Origin: Leifsonia xyli
Lineage (GTDB): Bacteria; Actinomycetota; Actinomycetes; Actinomycetales; Microbacteriaceae
Reading direction: 5' to 3'
NCBI GenBank assembly: GCA_003243275.1
Contig: QFQR01000002.1
Coordinates: forward strand, 372,001 to 436,000
DNA: 64,000 nt
Of this stretch, positions 24,575 through 32,412 are shown in pieces (within the stretch, counting starts at the first letter, position 1; every line of letters starts with the position of its first letter). A program made the position numbers and the translations under genes. Under the pieces are notes generated by a model that had not been told where the DNA came from, did not search any database, and saw nothing but the letters and a program-made list of their open reading frames with translations.

Positions 24575-25098
24575 TCTGCCGGTCGCGCGGGATGCCAGAG
24601 CAGCACCGGCGCATCCGTCTCGTAGGCCTTGCCTCGCGGGTAGCTCACGAGCTCGAACTGCATGCCCCACGGGCTCAGGAAGTAGACCCAGCGCTGGCCG
24701 AGGCTCGCGTTGCCGCTCGCGGTCGGCTCGCCCAGGATCTCGACCCCCTCGGCGCGCAGGTAGGCGAGCGCCGCGTCGAGGTCGTCGACGTAGAAGGCGA
24801 GGTGGTGGCCGCCGAGGTCGCTGTTGCGCGGCTGGGGGGCTTGGCCGTCGGCTGCCTCGTACTCGAACACCTCGAAGTTGGTGCCGTTGCCGCAGCGGTA
24901 GAAGTTGAGGCGTCGCATGACGGTGCGCGGATGCACGCCCAGGTGCTCCCGCATCCAGTCGCCCTCCTCGCGCGCGAAGGGGCCGAGGGAGTAGATGAAC
25001 CGGCAGCCCAGCACCCGCACCAGGAAGTCGTCTGCGGCGTCGAGGTCGGGCACGGTGAAGCCGATGTGGTCGGTGCCACGCAGGCCGGGAAGCGCCAT
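24571..25098 (-). CDS. VOC family protein (glyoxalase/extradiol dioxygenase fold)
   Basis: The 175-residue protein is built of two beta-alpha-beta modules. The metal ligands appear complete: His in GTDHIGFTVPDL, His in LGGHHLAFYVDDL and Glu in GMQFELVSYP. The length fits single-chain VOC lyases or isomerases more than full dioxygenases (about 290 residues). Methylmalonyl-CoA epimerase-like, lactoylglutathione lyase-like and ring-cleaving activities are all possible. GGAGA precedes the ATG at 25098. First gene of the minus-strand operon. Confidence 0.85.
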   Translation of the reverse strand: MALPGLRGTDHIGFTVPDLDAADDFLVRVLGCRFIYSLGPFAREEGDWMREHLGVHPRTVMRRLNFYRCGNGTNFEVFEYEAADGQAPQPRNSDLGGHHLAFYVDDLDAALAYLRAEGVEILGEPTASGNASLGQRWVYFLSPWGMQFELVSYPRGKAYETDAPVLLWHPARPAE

Positions 25099-25168
25099 CG
25101 CTGTCTCCTTGCTGGATTCAATCACCGCAATTATGCCGGATATCGCGGGCATTTCACCCCCACGCGCT

Positions 25169-25197
25169 TGAAATTGTATTCAATCCGGGGTTAGTCT
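25169..25197 (+). promoter_or_regulatory. promoter and GntR-type operator for the 2-oxo-acid dehydrogenase genes
   Basis: TTGAAA (25169-25174) and TAGTCT (25192-25197) are spaced by 17 bases. The -35 box lies in the dyad TTGAA-N6-TTCAA (25169-25184), which also holds ATTG-TATT-CAAT. GATTCAATC recurs at about 25116 towards the VOC gene. The arrangement suits repression of both directions by the GntR protein. Confidence 0.7.
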
Positions 25198-25230
25198 CGG
25201 CAGACGCACCCGTCAATGGAGAGAGGGACC

Positions 25231-27417
25231 ATGCCGCAGACGCGCAGGCTCGACCCGGCCGAACCCTGGGTCGAACTCACGACCACCGCCGAGGACTGGG
25301 CGGCCGCCGACCCCGCCCTGCTGCGCGGGATGCTCGCCGAGCTCCACCTCATCCGCGCCTTCGAGGAGACGGTGCTCGAACTCGCCGGCGAGAGCCTCGT
25401 GCACGGCCCCGCCCACTCGAGCATCGGCCAGGAGGGCGGCGCCGTCGGCTCGATCATCGGCCTGCGCTCGAGCGACGCCATCAACGGCTCGCACCGCGGG
25501 CACCACCAGTTCCTCGCCAAAGCCCTCACCCACGTCACGGGCGGCACCTTCGACCTCGCCGCCATCGCACCCGCGCCCGTGCAGCAGGTGCTGCAGCGCA
25601 CCCTCGCCGAGATCCTCGGGCTCGCCCAGGGCTACTGCAGCGGACGCGGCGGCTCCATGCACCTGCAGTGGTTCGAGGCAGGCGCGCTCGGCACCAACGC
25701 CATCGTCGGCGGCGGCGTGCCGCTCGGCGCGGGCAACGCCTGGGCGCAGAAGCACGCGGACACCACCGACGTCACCGTCAGCTACTTCGGCGACGGCGCC
25801 ACCAACATCGGCTCCGTGCTCGAGACCATGAACCTCGCCGCAGCCTGGAAGCTGCCGTTCGCCTTCTTCATCGAGAACAACCTCTACGCCGTCTCGACCA
25901 CCGTCGGCGAGTCGACGGCCGAACCCCGGCTCTCCGCGCGCGGACTCGGCTTCGCCATCCCCGCCTGGCGCATCGACGGCATGGACCCGCTCGCCGTGCA
26001 CCTCGCCATGGCCGAGGCGGAGAAGGTGATGCGCTCGGGAGGCGGACCCGTCGTCATCGAGGCCGAGGTCTACCGCTTCTTCCACCAGAACGGCCCCTAC
26101 CCGGGCAGCGCCTTCGGCTACCGAACCAAGGAGGAGGAGGCAGCCTGGCGCGAACGCGACCCGCTGCTGCGGGTCGCGAGCGAGCTGATCGCCCTCGGAC
26201 TCATCGACGAGGCGGGCGTCGACGCGGTGCGCGCGCAGGCGCAGGCGGCGATGGGCGCCGCGGTCGGCGAGCTGCTCGAACCGGACCCGGAGTCCTCGGG
26301 CAAGCGCCGCATCCGTCCCGAGCTCTGGCCCGACCCGGGCTTCGTCGACGTCGGGCTGCGGGGCGACCTCTCCGAGCTCGCCGGGGCGCGCACCCTCGAC
26401 CCGCTCGTCTACACGGGCGAGACCGAGAGCGCCAAGTTCGTGGATGCGGTCGCCGCCGTGATGGGGCGTCGGATGAGCGAGGACGCCCGCATCGTGATCC
26501 TCGGCGAAGACGTGCACCGGCTGGCCGGCGGCACCAACGGCGCCACCAAGGGACTCGCGAAGGAGTTCCCGGATCGCGTGCTCGGCACCCCGATCAGCGA
26601 GAACGCCTTCGCGGGGCTCGGCGGTGGCATGGCGCTCGACGGCCGCTTCCGCCCCGTCGTGGAGTTCATGTACCCGGACTTCATGTGGGTCGCGGCCGAC
26701 CAGGTCTTCAACCAGATCGGCAAGGCGCGCCACATGTTCGGCGGTGTCAACCCGGTTCCGCTCGTGCTGCGCACCAAGGTCGCGATGGGCTCGGGCTACG
26801 GCTCGCAGCACCTCATGGACCCCGCGGGCATCTTCGCCACGAGCCCCGGCTGGCGCATCGTCGCACCGTCGACGGCCGCCGACTACATCGGACTCATGAA
26901 CGCGGCCCTCGCCCTGCAGGATCCGGTGCTCGTCATCGAGCACGTCGACCTGTACGGCCAGCCAGAGCAGATCCCCGCGGGAGACCTCGACTACCAGCTG
27001 CCGTTCGGCAGAGCGGGGGTGCGCCGCACGGGCGACGACGTCACCGTCATCAGCTACCTCTCGATGGTGCGGCACTGCCTCGAGGCCGTCGAGCTCTCGG
27101 GGATGGACGCCGAGGTCATCGATCTGCGCTGGCTCGACCGGGCCTCGCTCGACTGGGAGACGGTGGGCGAGAGCATCCGCAAGACGGGCAGTGTGCTCAT
27201 CGTCGAGCAGGGCGCCCAGGGCACCTCCTACGGCGGCTGGCTCGCCGACGAGATCCAGCGCCGCTTCTTCGACTGGCTCGACCAGCCGGTGGAGCGGGTG
27301 ACGGGCAGCGAGGCGAGCCCGAGCATCTCGCGCGTGCTCGAACGTGCGGCGATCGCGCGCACCGAGGAGGTCGTCGCGGGGCTGGGTCGCATCCGCGCGG
27401 GGCTGGGGGCGCGCTGA
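25231..27417 (+). CDS. 2-oxo-acid dehydrogenase E1, alpha and beta subunits fused
   Basis: The 728-residue thiamine-diphosphate enzyme catalyses the first step, decarboxylation of a 2-oxo acid (or cleavage of acetoin). The alpha part (about 1-375) has HRGHHQFLAK, the TPP motif YFGDGATNIGSVLETMN and ENNLYAV. The beta part (about 395-728) has VILGEDVHRLAGG, ENAFAGLGGGMALDG and VEFMYPDFM, and ends with the Rossmann-like domain (VLIVEQGAQGTSYGG). Fusion of the two subunits is found in some actinobacterial and acetoin-type systems. The ATG at 25231 has GGAGAGAGGG upstream, preferred over 25216. Coupled to E2 (TGATG). Confidence 0.93.
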   Translation: MPQTRRLDPAEPWVELTTTAEDWAAADPALLRGMLAELHLIRAFEETVLELAGESLVHGPAHSSIGQEGGAVGSIIGLRSSDAINGSHRGHHQFLAKALTHVTGGTFDLAAIAPAPVQQVLQRTLAEILGLAQGYCSGRGGSMHLQWFEAGALGTNAIVGGGVPLGAGNAWAQKHADTTDVTVSYFGDGATNIGSVLETMNLAAAWKLPFAFFIENNLYAVSTTVGESTAEPRLSARGLGFAIPAWRIDGMDPLAVHLAMAEAEKVMRSGGGPVVIEAEVYRFFHQNGPYPGSAFGYRTKEEEAAWRERDPLLRVASELIALGLIDEAGVDAVRAQAQAAMGAAVGELLEPDPESSGKRRIRPELWPDPGFVDVGLRGDLSELAGARTLDPLVYTGETESAKFVDAVAAVMGRRMSEDARIVILGEDVHRLAGGTNGATKGLAKEFPDRVLGTPISENAFAGLGGGMALDGRFRPVVEFMYPDFMWVAADQVFNQIGKARHMFGGVNPVPLVLRTKVAMGSGYGSQHLMDPAGIFATSPGWRIVAPSTAADYIGLMNAALALQDPVLVIEHVDLYGQPEQIPAGDLDYQLPFGRAGVRRTGDDVTVISYLSMVRHCLEAVELSGMDAEVIDLRWLDRASLDWETVGESIRKTGSVLIVEQGAQGTSYGGWLADEIQRRFFDWLDQPVERVTGSEASPSISRVLERAAIARTEEVVAGLGRIRAGLGAR

Positions 27418-28637
27418 TGGCGACGATCATCCGGATGCCGGAGGTGCTCGCCGGCAGCGCCGAGGGCGCGATCGCGGCGTGGCTCGTGGCGGTCGGCCAG
27501 GAGATCGCCGTCGGCGTGCCGCTCGCCGAGGTGGAGACCGAGAAGGCGACCGTCGAGTACGCCGCCGAGGTCGAGGGCACCGTGCTCGAACTGCTCGTGG
27601 CCGAGGGGGTCTCGGTGAGCGTCGGCGAGCCGATCGCGGTCGTCGGTGCTCCGGGCGAGGCTGTGCCTGCACCGGAGGCGATGCCGGATGCGGTGGCCGT
27701 TCCCGCCGAGGCGGAGTCGGCATCCGCCGAGGCCGTCGCGCCGAGCGATCCCGCGCCGCGGGCCGGGAGCGCCGCGCGCCTCTTCGCGAGCCCGCTCGTG
27801 CGGCGGCTCGCGCGGGAGCGCGGGGTGGAGCTCGCGACGCTCACCGGAACCGGGCCGGGGGGACGCATCGTGCGCGCCGACCTCGCGCGGGTGCCGGTCG
27901 CGGAGGGGGCTGCGCCTGCCGCGCCCGCGCCCGCATCCGCCCCCGCCGCAGCCCAGACGACTGCCGAGGACATCCCGCTCACCCCCATGCGTCGGGCGAT
28001 CGCGCGCCGACTCACCGAGAGCACCTCGACGGTGCCGCACTTCTTCCTCGTCGCCGATTGCCGGGTCGACGAGCTCGTCGCGCTGCGTCGGCGCATCAAC
28101 GAGTCGACCGAGGTGAAGGTCTCGCTCAACGACTTCGTGATGAAGGCCGCGGCCGCCGCCTACGTCGACGTTCCGGAGGCCAACGCGATCTGGGCCGAGA
28201 CCGCCATCCGACGCTTCCCCACCGTCGACCTCGCCATCGCGGTCGCGATCGACGGCGGACTCGTCACGCCCGTGCTGCGCTCGGTCGAGACCCAGACGCT
28301 CACGCAGCTCGCGCGCAACGTCGCCGACCTCGCCGAGCGCGCCCGCGCGGGGCGGCTCAAGCAGCACGAGCTGGAGGGCGGCAGCGCATCCGTCTCGAAC
28401 CTCGGCATGTACGGGGTCACCGAGTTCTCGGCGATCATCAACCCGCCGCACTCGGCGATCCTCGCGGTCGGCGCCGCGCGGCAGCAGCCGGTCGTCGTGG
28501 ACGGCGGGCTCGCGGTCGGCACCGTCATGACCGTGACGCTCTCGGCCGATCACCGTGTGCTCGACGGCGCGCTCGCCGCCCAGTGGCTCGCCGCGTTCGT
28601 CAAGCGCATCGAGAACCCGCTCGGGATGCTCGTCTGA
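27417..28637 (+). CDS. 2-oxo-acid dehydrogenase E2 (dihydrolipoamide acyltransferase)
   Basis: The 406-residue protein has one lipoyl domain (1-78, lipoylated Lys43 in VETEKATVEY) and an Ala/Pro linker. Next come a peripheral subunit-binding domain (about 121-157, FASPLVRRLARERGVELATL) and the acyltransferase core (about 185-406) with the catalytic DHRVLDG at 378-384. It passes the acyl group from E1 to CoA. No lipoamide dehydrogenase (E3) gene lies nearby, so the complex probably borrows the housekeeping E3. The start overlaps the E1 stop. Confidence 0.94.
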   Translation: MATIIRMPEVLAGSAEGAIAAWLVAVGQEIAVGVPLAEVETEKATVEYAAEVEGTVLELLVAEGVSVSVGEPIAVVGAPGEAVPAPEAMPDAVAVPAEAESASAEAVAPSDPAPRAGSAARLFASPLVRRLARERGVELATLTGTGPGGRIVRADLARVPVAEGAAPAAPAPASAPAAAQTTAEDIPLTPMRRAIARRLTESTSTVPHFFLVADCRVDELVALRRRINESTEVKVSLNDFVMKAAAAAYVDVPEANAIWAETAIRRFPTVDLAIAVAIDGGLVTPVLRSVETQTLTQLARNVADLAERARAGRLKQHELEGGSASVSNLGMYGVTEFSAIINPPHSAILAVGAARQQPVVVDGGLAVGTVMTVTLSADHRVLDGALAAQWLAAFVKRIENPLGMLV

Positions 28638-28688
28638 CGGCGCGCGTCGGCGCTCGCGGATAGGCTGGCGCGAGCGAGAGGGAGAGAG

Positions 28689-29096
28689 ATGGCGGACTTC
28701 AACCAGGGCATCATCGACGAGTTCCGGGCCAACGGCGGCACGGTCGAGACGGCCGGCTTCGGCCGCGACCTCGTGCTCGTGCACCACACGGGCGCGAAGT
28801 CGGGGCGCGAGCGCGTGACCCCGCTGATGGGCCTCCCGAGCGAGCGCGGATGGCTGATCGCGGCCTCGAAGGCAGGCGCTCCCGAGAACCCCGCCTGGTA
28901 CCACAACCTGCTCGCGCACCCCGAGACGGTGATCGAGACGCCCGACGAGGGCGAGGTCGCGGTGCGGGCGGTTGACCTCCCTGGCGCCGAGCGCGACGCG
29001 GCGTGGGCCCGTTTCCTCACGGCGAGCCCCGCGTTCGCGCAGTACGAGCAGCGCGCGGGTCGCACGATCCCGGTGATCGAGCTGCGTCGCGCGTGA
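28689..29096 (+). CDS. Ddn family deazaflavin (F420)-dependent nitroreductase
   Basis: The 135-residue split-barrel protein has the family pattern LVLVHHTGAKSGRERVTPLMGL, then ASKAGAPENPAWYHNLLAHPE, both typical of F420H2-dependent Ddn-type reductases. The natural substrate is unknown; relatives reduce quinones and nitro compounds. GGGAGAGAG lies just before the ATG, with TAGGCT further upstream. The stop overlaps the GTG of a MarR gene. Confidence 0.92.
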   Translation: MADFNQGIIDEFRANGGTVETAGFGRDLVLVHHTGAKSGRERVTPLMGLPSERGWLIAASKAGAPENPAWYHNLLAHPETVIETPDEGEVAVRAVDLPGAERDAAWARFLTASPAFAQYEQRAGRTIPVIELRRA

Positions 29097-29533
29097 GCGA
29101 GGGCAGCACCGAGCGGCCGCCGTTCAGCCCGGTGGTGTCGCTCTTGACCGTGTCGGCGGTGTGGGAGGCGCGGCTCGACGCGGAGTTGCGCGGACTCGGC
29201 CTCACGACCCGCAAGTACGGCCTGCTCGCGCACATCCGCGGCACGCCCGGCATCTCGTTCTCGGAGCTCGCCCGCCGCTCGCAGATCACCGTGCAGTCGG
29301 CGCACACGGCGGTGCGCTCGCTCGTCGACGCGGGGTTCGTGGCGGATGCGACGGCGCACGCGGGTGCGGCATCCGTGCTCGAGGTCACGCGCGTCGGGGT
29401 GGGGGTGCTCGGCGACGCCGACCGGATGCTGGCGCGCCTCGATGCGGAGTTCAGCTCGGGCGCGCCGAGCCTGAGCGCCGGGCTCGAGGGGCTGCACGAG
29501 GAGCCGTTCACGGGACATCCCCAGGGTGAGTGA
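29093..29533 (+). CDS. MarR family transcriptional regulator
   Basis: The 146-residue protein has a winged helix-turn-helix with GLTTRKYGLLAHIRGTPGISFSELARRSQITVQSAHTAVRSLVDAGFV, the usual MarR recognition region, and a wing (ATAHAGAASVLEVT). The GTG start overlaps the Ddn stop (GTGA), so the two are translationally coupled, and the regulator may respond to the compounds the reductase handles. The C-terminal tail is short. Confidence 0.85.
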   Translation: MSEGSTERPPFSPVVSLLTVSAVWEARLDAELRGLGLTTRKYGLLAHIRGTPGISFSELARRSQITVQSAHTAVRSLVDAGFVADATAHAGAASVLEVTRVGVGVLGDADRMLARLDAEFSSGAPSLSAGLEGLHEEPFTGHPQGE

Positions 29534-29556
29534 CGGGCTTCAGCTAGACTGAAGGT

Positions 29557-30018
29557 GTGTTCCGCACCCCGAAAACCCTCTTCCGCACGCTCGCCATCGC
29601 CGAAGCGATCTCCTGGACGCTGCTCATCACCGCGCTCATCCTGCGCGCCACCGCCGGCCTTGCGATCGCCGTCACGATCGGGGGCGCCATCCACGGCTTC
29701 GTGTTCCTCTCCTACGGCGCGACCGCGGTGCTTGTCACCCTCAACAACCGCTGGCGCCCCGGCCCGGCGATCGTCGCGATCGTGAGCGCCGTCGTGCCCT
29801 ACACCACGATCCCCACCGAGCTCTGGCTCGCCCGCAGCGGCCGGCTCGACGGCGCGTGGCGCACCGACGCCGCCGCGGATGCCGTGGATCGTCGCTGGTA
29901 CGACGCGCCCCTCGCCTGGTTCCTGCGTCGTCCCTGGGTGCTCGCGCTGCTCATCCTGCTCGCCGTCGTCGCGCTCTTCACGGTGCTGCTCGTGATCGGA
30001 CCGCCCGGGGGCAAGTGA
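29557..30018 (+). CDS. DUF3817-type integral membrane protein
   Basis: The 153-residue protein has a first helix with IAEAISWTLLITALILRATA, a second with GAIHGFVFLSYGATAVLVTL, a third with IVAIVSAVVPYTTIPTELWLA, and a C-terminal helix after an acidic loop. This matches DUF3817 membrane proteins, whose function is not known. The GTG at 29557 is preceded by TAGACT (29545-29550), six bases away, indicating a leaderless message separate from the MarR gene. Confidence 0.82.
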   Translation: MFRTPKTLFRTLAIAEAISWTLLITALILRATAGLAIAVTIGGAIHGFVFLSYGATAVLVTLNNRWRPGPAIVAIVSAVVPYTTIPTELWLARSGRLDGAWRTDAAADAVDRRWYDAPLAWFLRRPWVLALLILLAVVALFTVLLVIGPPGGK

Positions 30019-30088
30019 TCGCGGCGGCATCCGCCTCCTCTCCGCACGTCTGGGTGGGGACACGACTTCTCCACATTCTCCATTTTTC

Positions 30089-30104
30089 TCGAACATATGT
30101 TCGA
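30089..30104. promoter_or_regulatory. LexA (SOS) box
   Basis: TCGAACATATGTTCGA is a perfect match to the actinobacterial/Bacillus-type SOS box (CGAAC-N4-GTTCG) and a perfect palindrome. It lies 20 bases before the start of the DUF222-HNH gene, in promoter position. Confidence 0.9.
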
Positions 30105-30123
30105 ATCTGTGGGAGAATGGAGC

Positions 30124-31515
30124 ATGCCTTCGATCCCCGACTACCTCGCCACGCTGGGCGATGCCGCGACGCCGTTCGCGGTGCCCGCGGTGTCGGGGCT
30201 CGCGGATGCGGAGTTGCTGGAGGGGCAACGGGCACTCGCCGAGTTGCGGCGGCGGGTGGATGCGATCGCCGCGGCCTTCGCGGGGGAGATCGCGCACCGC
30301 TCGCGCCGGGAGTTGGGGCACGCGGGCTTGGCGCAGGCGAACGGGCTGCGATCCGCGGAAGATCTCATCGCGACGGTCACCGCCGGATCGCGGCGCGCAG
30401 CGCACACGCTCGTGAAGGCGGCTGAGCTGCTGCCCACGCCGGAGCGCGAAGGGGTTCCGCCTGCACCGCCCGCGCCTCGCTGGCGCACCGCGATCGGGGA
30501 GGCCGTCGCGAGCGCCGTGATCTCCGTCGAGGCGGCCGACCTCATCCGCACCCGGCTGGGGCAGGCATCCGACGGGGTGGCCGATGAGGCGTTGCACGCG
30601 GCGGCTGCCGCGCTCATCGAGGCGGCTCCCGGTCTCACGATCGAGAACCTCGCCACCCGTGCCGCCCGGCTCCGCGACGAGCTCGACCTCGTCGGCATCG
30701 CCGAGCGCGAGAGAGCGCTGCGGGAGAAGCGGTTCCTCCGGATCACGCGGCAACTCGACGGCACGACCCGGGTGAGCGGTCTGCTGGATCCGGAATCCGC
30801 GGCGATCGTGGTGCCGATCCTCGATGCGGCGACCTCACCGCGGCGCGGTGGTCCACGATTCGTCGACCCGGAGGCCGTGCAGCGCGCCGACGACATCGCG
30901 CGCGATGAACGCACCACCGAGCAGCTCGCCCTCGACGTGTTCGTGGAACTGGTGCGACTCGGGGCGCGGGTCGAACCCGGCACCCTGCTGGGCGATCGCA
31001 CGCCCGCCGTGCGACTCCTCGTCACCCGCGCCGATCTGGAGGCGCCCGCCGACGCCGACGGGAACCGCGCCGGAGCCGCCTTCTTCGAGGGGCACGCCGA
31101 TGCGGTGTCGATCGCGACGGCGGAACGCTACATCTGCGCGTCCGGTGCGATCCCGATCGTGTTCGACAGCGACGGGCGAGTGCTCAACCTCGGCCGTGCG
31201 CAGCGACTCTTCTCCGAGAAGCAGCGGATCGCACTCGCCGCCCGCGACGGCGGATGCCTCATGTGCGGGGCACCGCCGTCCTGGGCCGAAGCGCACCACA
31301 TCGACCACTGGGAGGAGCATCGCGGGCGCACCGACGTCGACGACGGCGTGCTGCTCTGCCGGTTCTGCCACCTGCGAGTGCACAACAACCGGTGGCGCAT
31401 CCGGCGGCGAGCGGGCGACTACTTCCTCGAGAAGCCCGACGCGCACGGGATCCTGCGGCGCACGCCGCTGCCCTCCCGCAGCCCGGCCCGGGCGCGCCTG
31501 CTGCGAACCGGGTGA
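30124..31515 (+). CDS. DUF222 / HNH endonuclease (13E12-repeat-like), SOS-controlled
   Basis: The 463-residue protein has an N-terminal helical DUF222 region (about 25-330, LAELRRRVDAIAAAFAGEIAHRS) and a C-terminal HNH nuclease module (about 370-425). The latter has CLMCGAPPSWAEAHHIDHWEEH, with the zinc Cys pair and catalytic His, and LLCRFCHLRVHNNRW, with the second Cys pair and the final His/Asn. Related proteins form large families in actinobacteria, often associated with mobile or repeated sequences; the target DNA is unknown. The start at 30124 has GGAGC before it. The LexA box just upstream places it under DNA-damage control. Confidence 0.92.
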   Translation: MPSIPDYLATLGDAATPFAVPAVSGLADAELLEGQRALAELRRRVDAIAAAFAGEIAHRSRRELGHAGLAQANGLRSAEDLIATVTAGSRRAAHTLVKAAELLPTPEREGVPPAPPAPRWRTAIGEAVASAVISVEAADLIRTRLGQASDGVADEALHAAAAALIEAAPGLTIENLATRAARLRDELDLVGIAERERALREKRFLRITRQLDGTTRVSGLLDPESAAIVVPILDAATSPRRGGPRFVDPEAVQRADDIARDERTTEQLALDVFVELVRLGARVEPGTLLGDRTPAVRLLVTRADLEAPADADGNRAGAAFFEGHADAVSIATAERYICASGAIPIVFDSDGRVLNLGRAQRLFSEKQRIALAARDGGCLMCGAPPSWAEAHHIDHWEEHRGRTDVDDGVLLCRFCHLRVHNNRWRIRRRAGDYFLEKPDAHGILRRTPLPSRSPARARLLRTG

Positions 31516-31540
31516 CGCGGGGCGTAGCGGGCGTGCGGGG

Positions 31541-31862
31541 GATCTCGATACACCGTGCTTCGCACGGCACTCGATCAGCGGGAGAGGGCTTTGCGTGGCA
31601 CGTGGTCAGCGGGAGGGGGCTTTGCGCGGCACTCGATCAGCGGGAGAGGGCTTTGCGCGGCACGTGGTCAGCGGGGAGGGGCTTCGCACGGCACTCGATC
31701 AGCGAGAGGCCGCTTTGCGCGGCACTCGATCAGCGGGAGGAGGCTTTGCGCGGCACGTGGTCAGGGGGCGGGAGCCTCGCACGGCACTCGATCGGGGAGG
31801 GGTGGTGCTGCGTTACGGCTACTCGATCGGTGGGAGGGGAGGCCGGGCGTGGTCAGCGAGAA
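31541..31862 (+). repeat. array of about ten decayed copies of the dispersed repeat
   Basis: One near-full unit (31541-31585: GATCTCGATACACCGTGC, hairpin CCGTGC-TTC-GCACGG, CACTCGATCAGCGGGAG) is followed by about nine units of 30-31 bases. Each has the form GGGCTTTGCGCGGCA, then CTCGATCAGCG or CGTGGTCAGCG, then a purine-rich GGGAG end. The two endings partly alternate. The last unit overlaps the stop of the SRPBCC gene. The whole gene-free stretch 31516-31852 is this array. Confidence 0.88.
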
Positions 31863-32314
31863 GGGGGCGGGTCCAGGCGCTCGGCGAGGATGCGCGCGCG
31901 GGCTGCCTGCACGGCGGAGGCGCGACCGATGCTGAAGCGGCGCAGCCCGAACGGCGCCGACACCTCGATCCGGTCGGTCACGGCCGAACCTCCCGCACCG
32001 TCCGCGGCGATCGTGTAGCCGTAGCGCAGCGTCACCCCGCCTGGGCTGTCGACGTCGCCGCCCACCCAGAGCGCCTCGCCACGCTCCTCGGTGCGGATCG
32101 TCACCCGGATCGCGTTGTCGTAGCGCACGAACCCGAGGAAGCGGAACCGCTCCACCGCCACGTAGTGCACCACCCCGGCGTCGTCCGTGCGGAGCTCGCG
32201 CACCTCCACGACGAGCGGCGACAGCCCGACATAGCTGTGCGGGTCGCTCAGGTGGTCGCGCACGACGCGCGGCGGCGCCGCGATCCGGAACCTGACCTCC
32301 GACACCTCGCTCAT
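31853..32314 (-). CDS. SRPBCC (START-like) family protein
   Basis: The 153-residue protein shows the START/polyketide-cyclase pattern: VRFRIAAPPRVVRDHLSDPHSYVGLSP at the N-terminus, curved beta-strands in the middle (VHYVAVERFRFLGFVRY, VTLRYGYTIAAD) and a long C-terminal helix (ASAVQAARARILAERL). Such proteins bind hydrophobic ligands; no ligand can be named. I use the ATG at 32314 instead of 32338 because it begins at the usual short distance before the first strand. The stop codon lies in the repeat array. Confidence 0.82.
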   Translation of the reverse strand: MSEVSEVRFRIAAPPRVVRDHLSDPHSYVGLSPLVVEVRELRTDDAGVVHYVAVERFRFLGFVRYDNAIRVTIRTEERGEALWVGGDVDSPGGVTLRYGYTIAADGAGGSAVTDRIEVSAPFGLRRFSIGRASAVQAARARILAERLDPPPSR

Positions 32315-32412
32315 CCGCGCCGCCTCTCTCGCCGACACGCTAGTGCCCTAGCTTCCAGGTCTCGGGTCTCCGCACGGCGCGTCCGGACGCACCCCGGTAC
32401 TACCGTGAGCGC

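Noticed and set aside
12597..28637. Integrated mobile element beginning at the tRNA
   Set aside because: No integrase, direct repeat of the tRNA end, or transposase is visible, and base composition does not change at the border.
31541..31862. CRISPR array
   Set aside because: Units abut with no unique spacers, the units differ from each other, and no cas genes are present.
31555..31935. 126-aa plus-strand ORF in the repeat array
   Set aside because: Its repeating residues simply reflect the ~30-bp DNA repeats; no start signal and no relation to a known protein.
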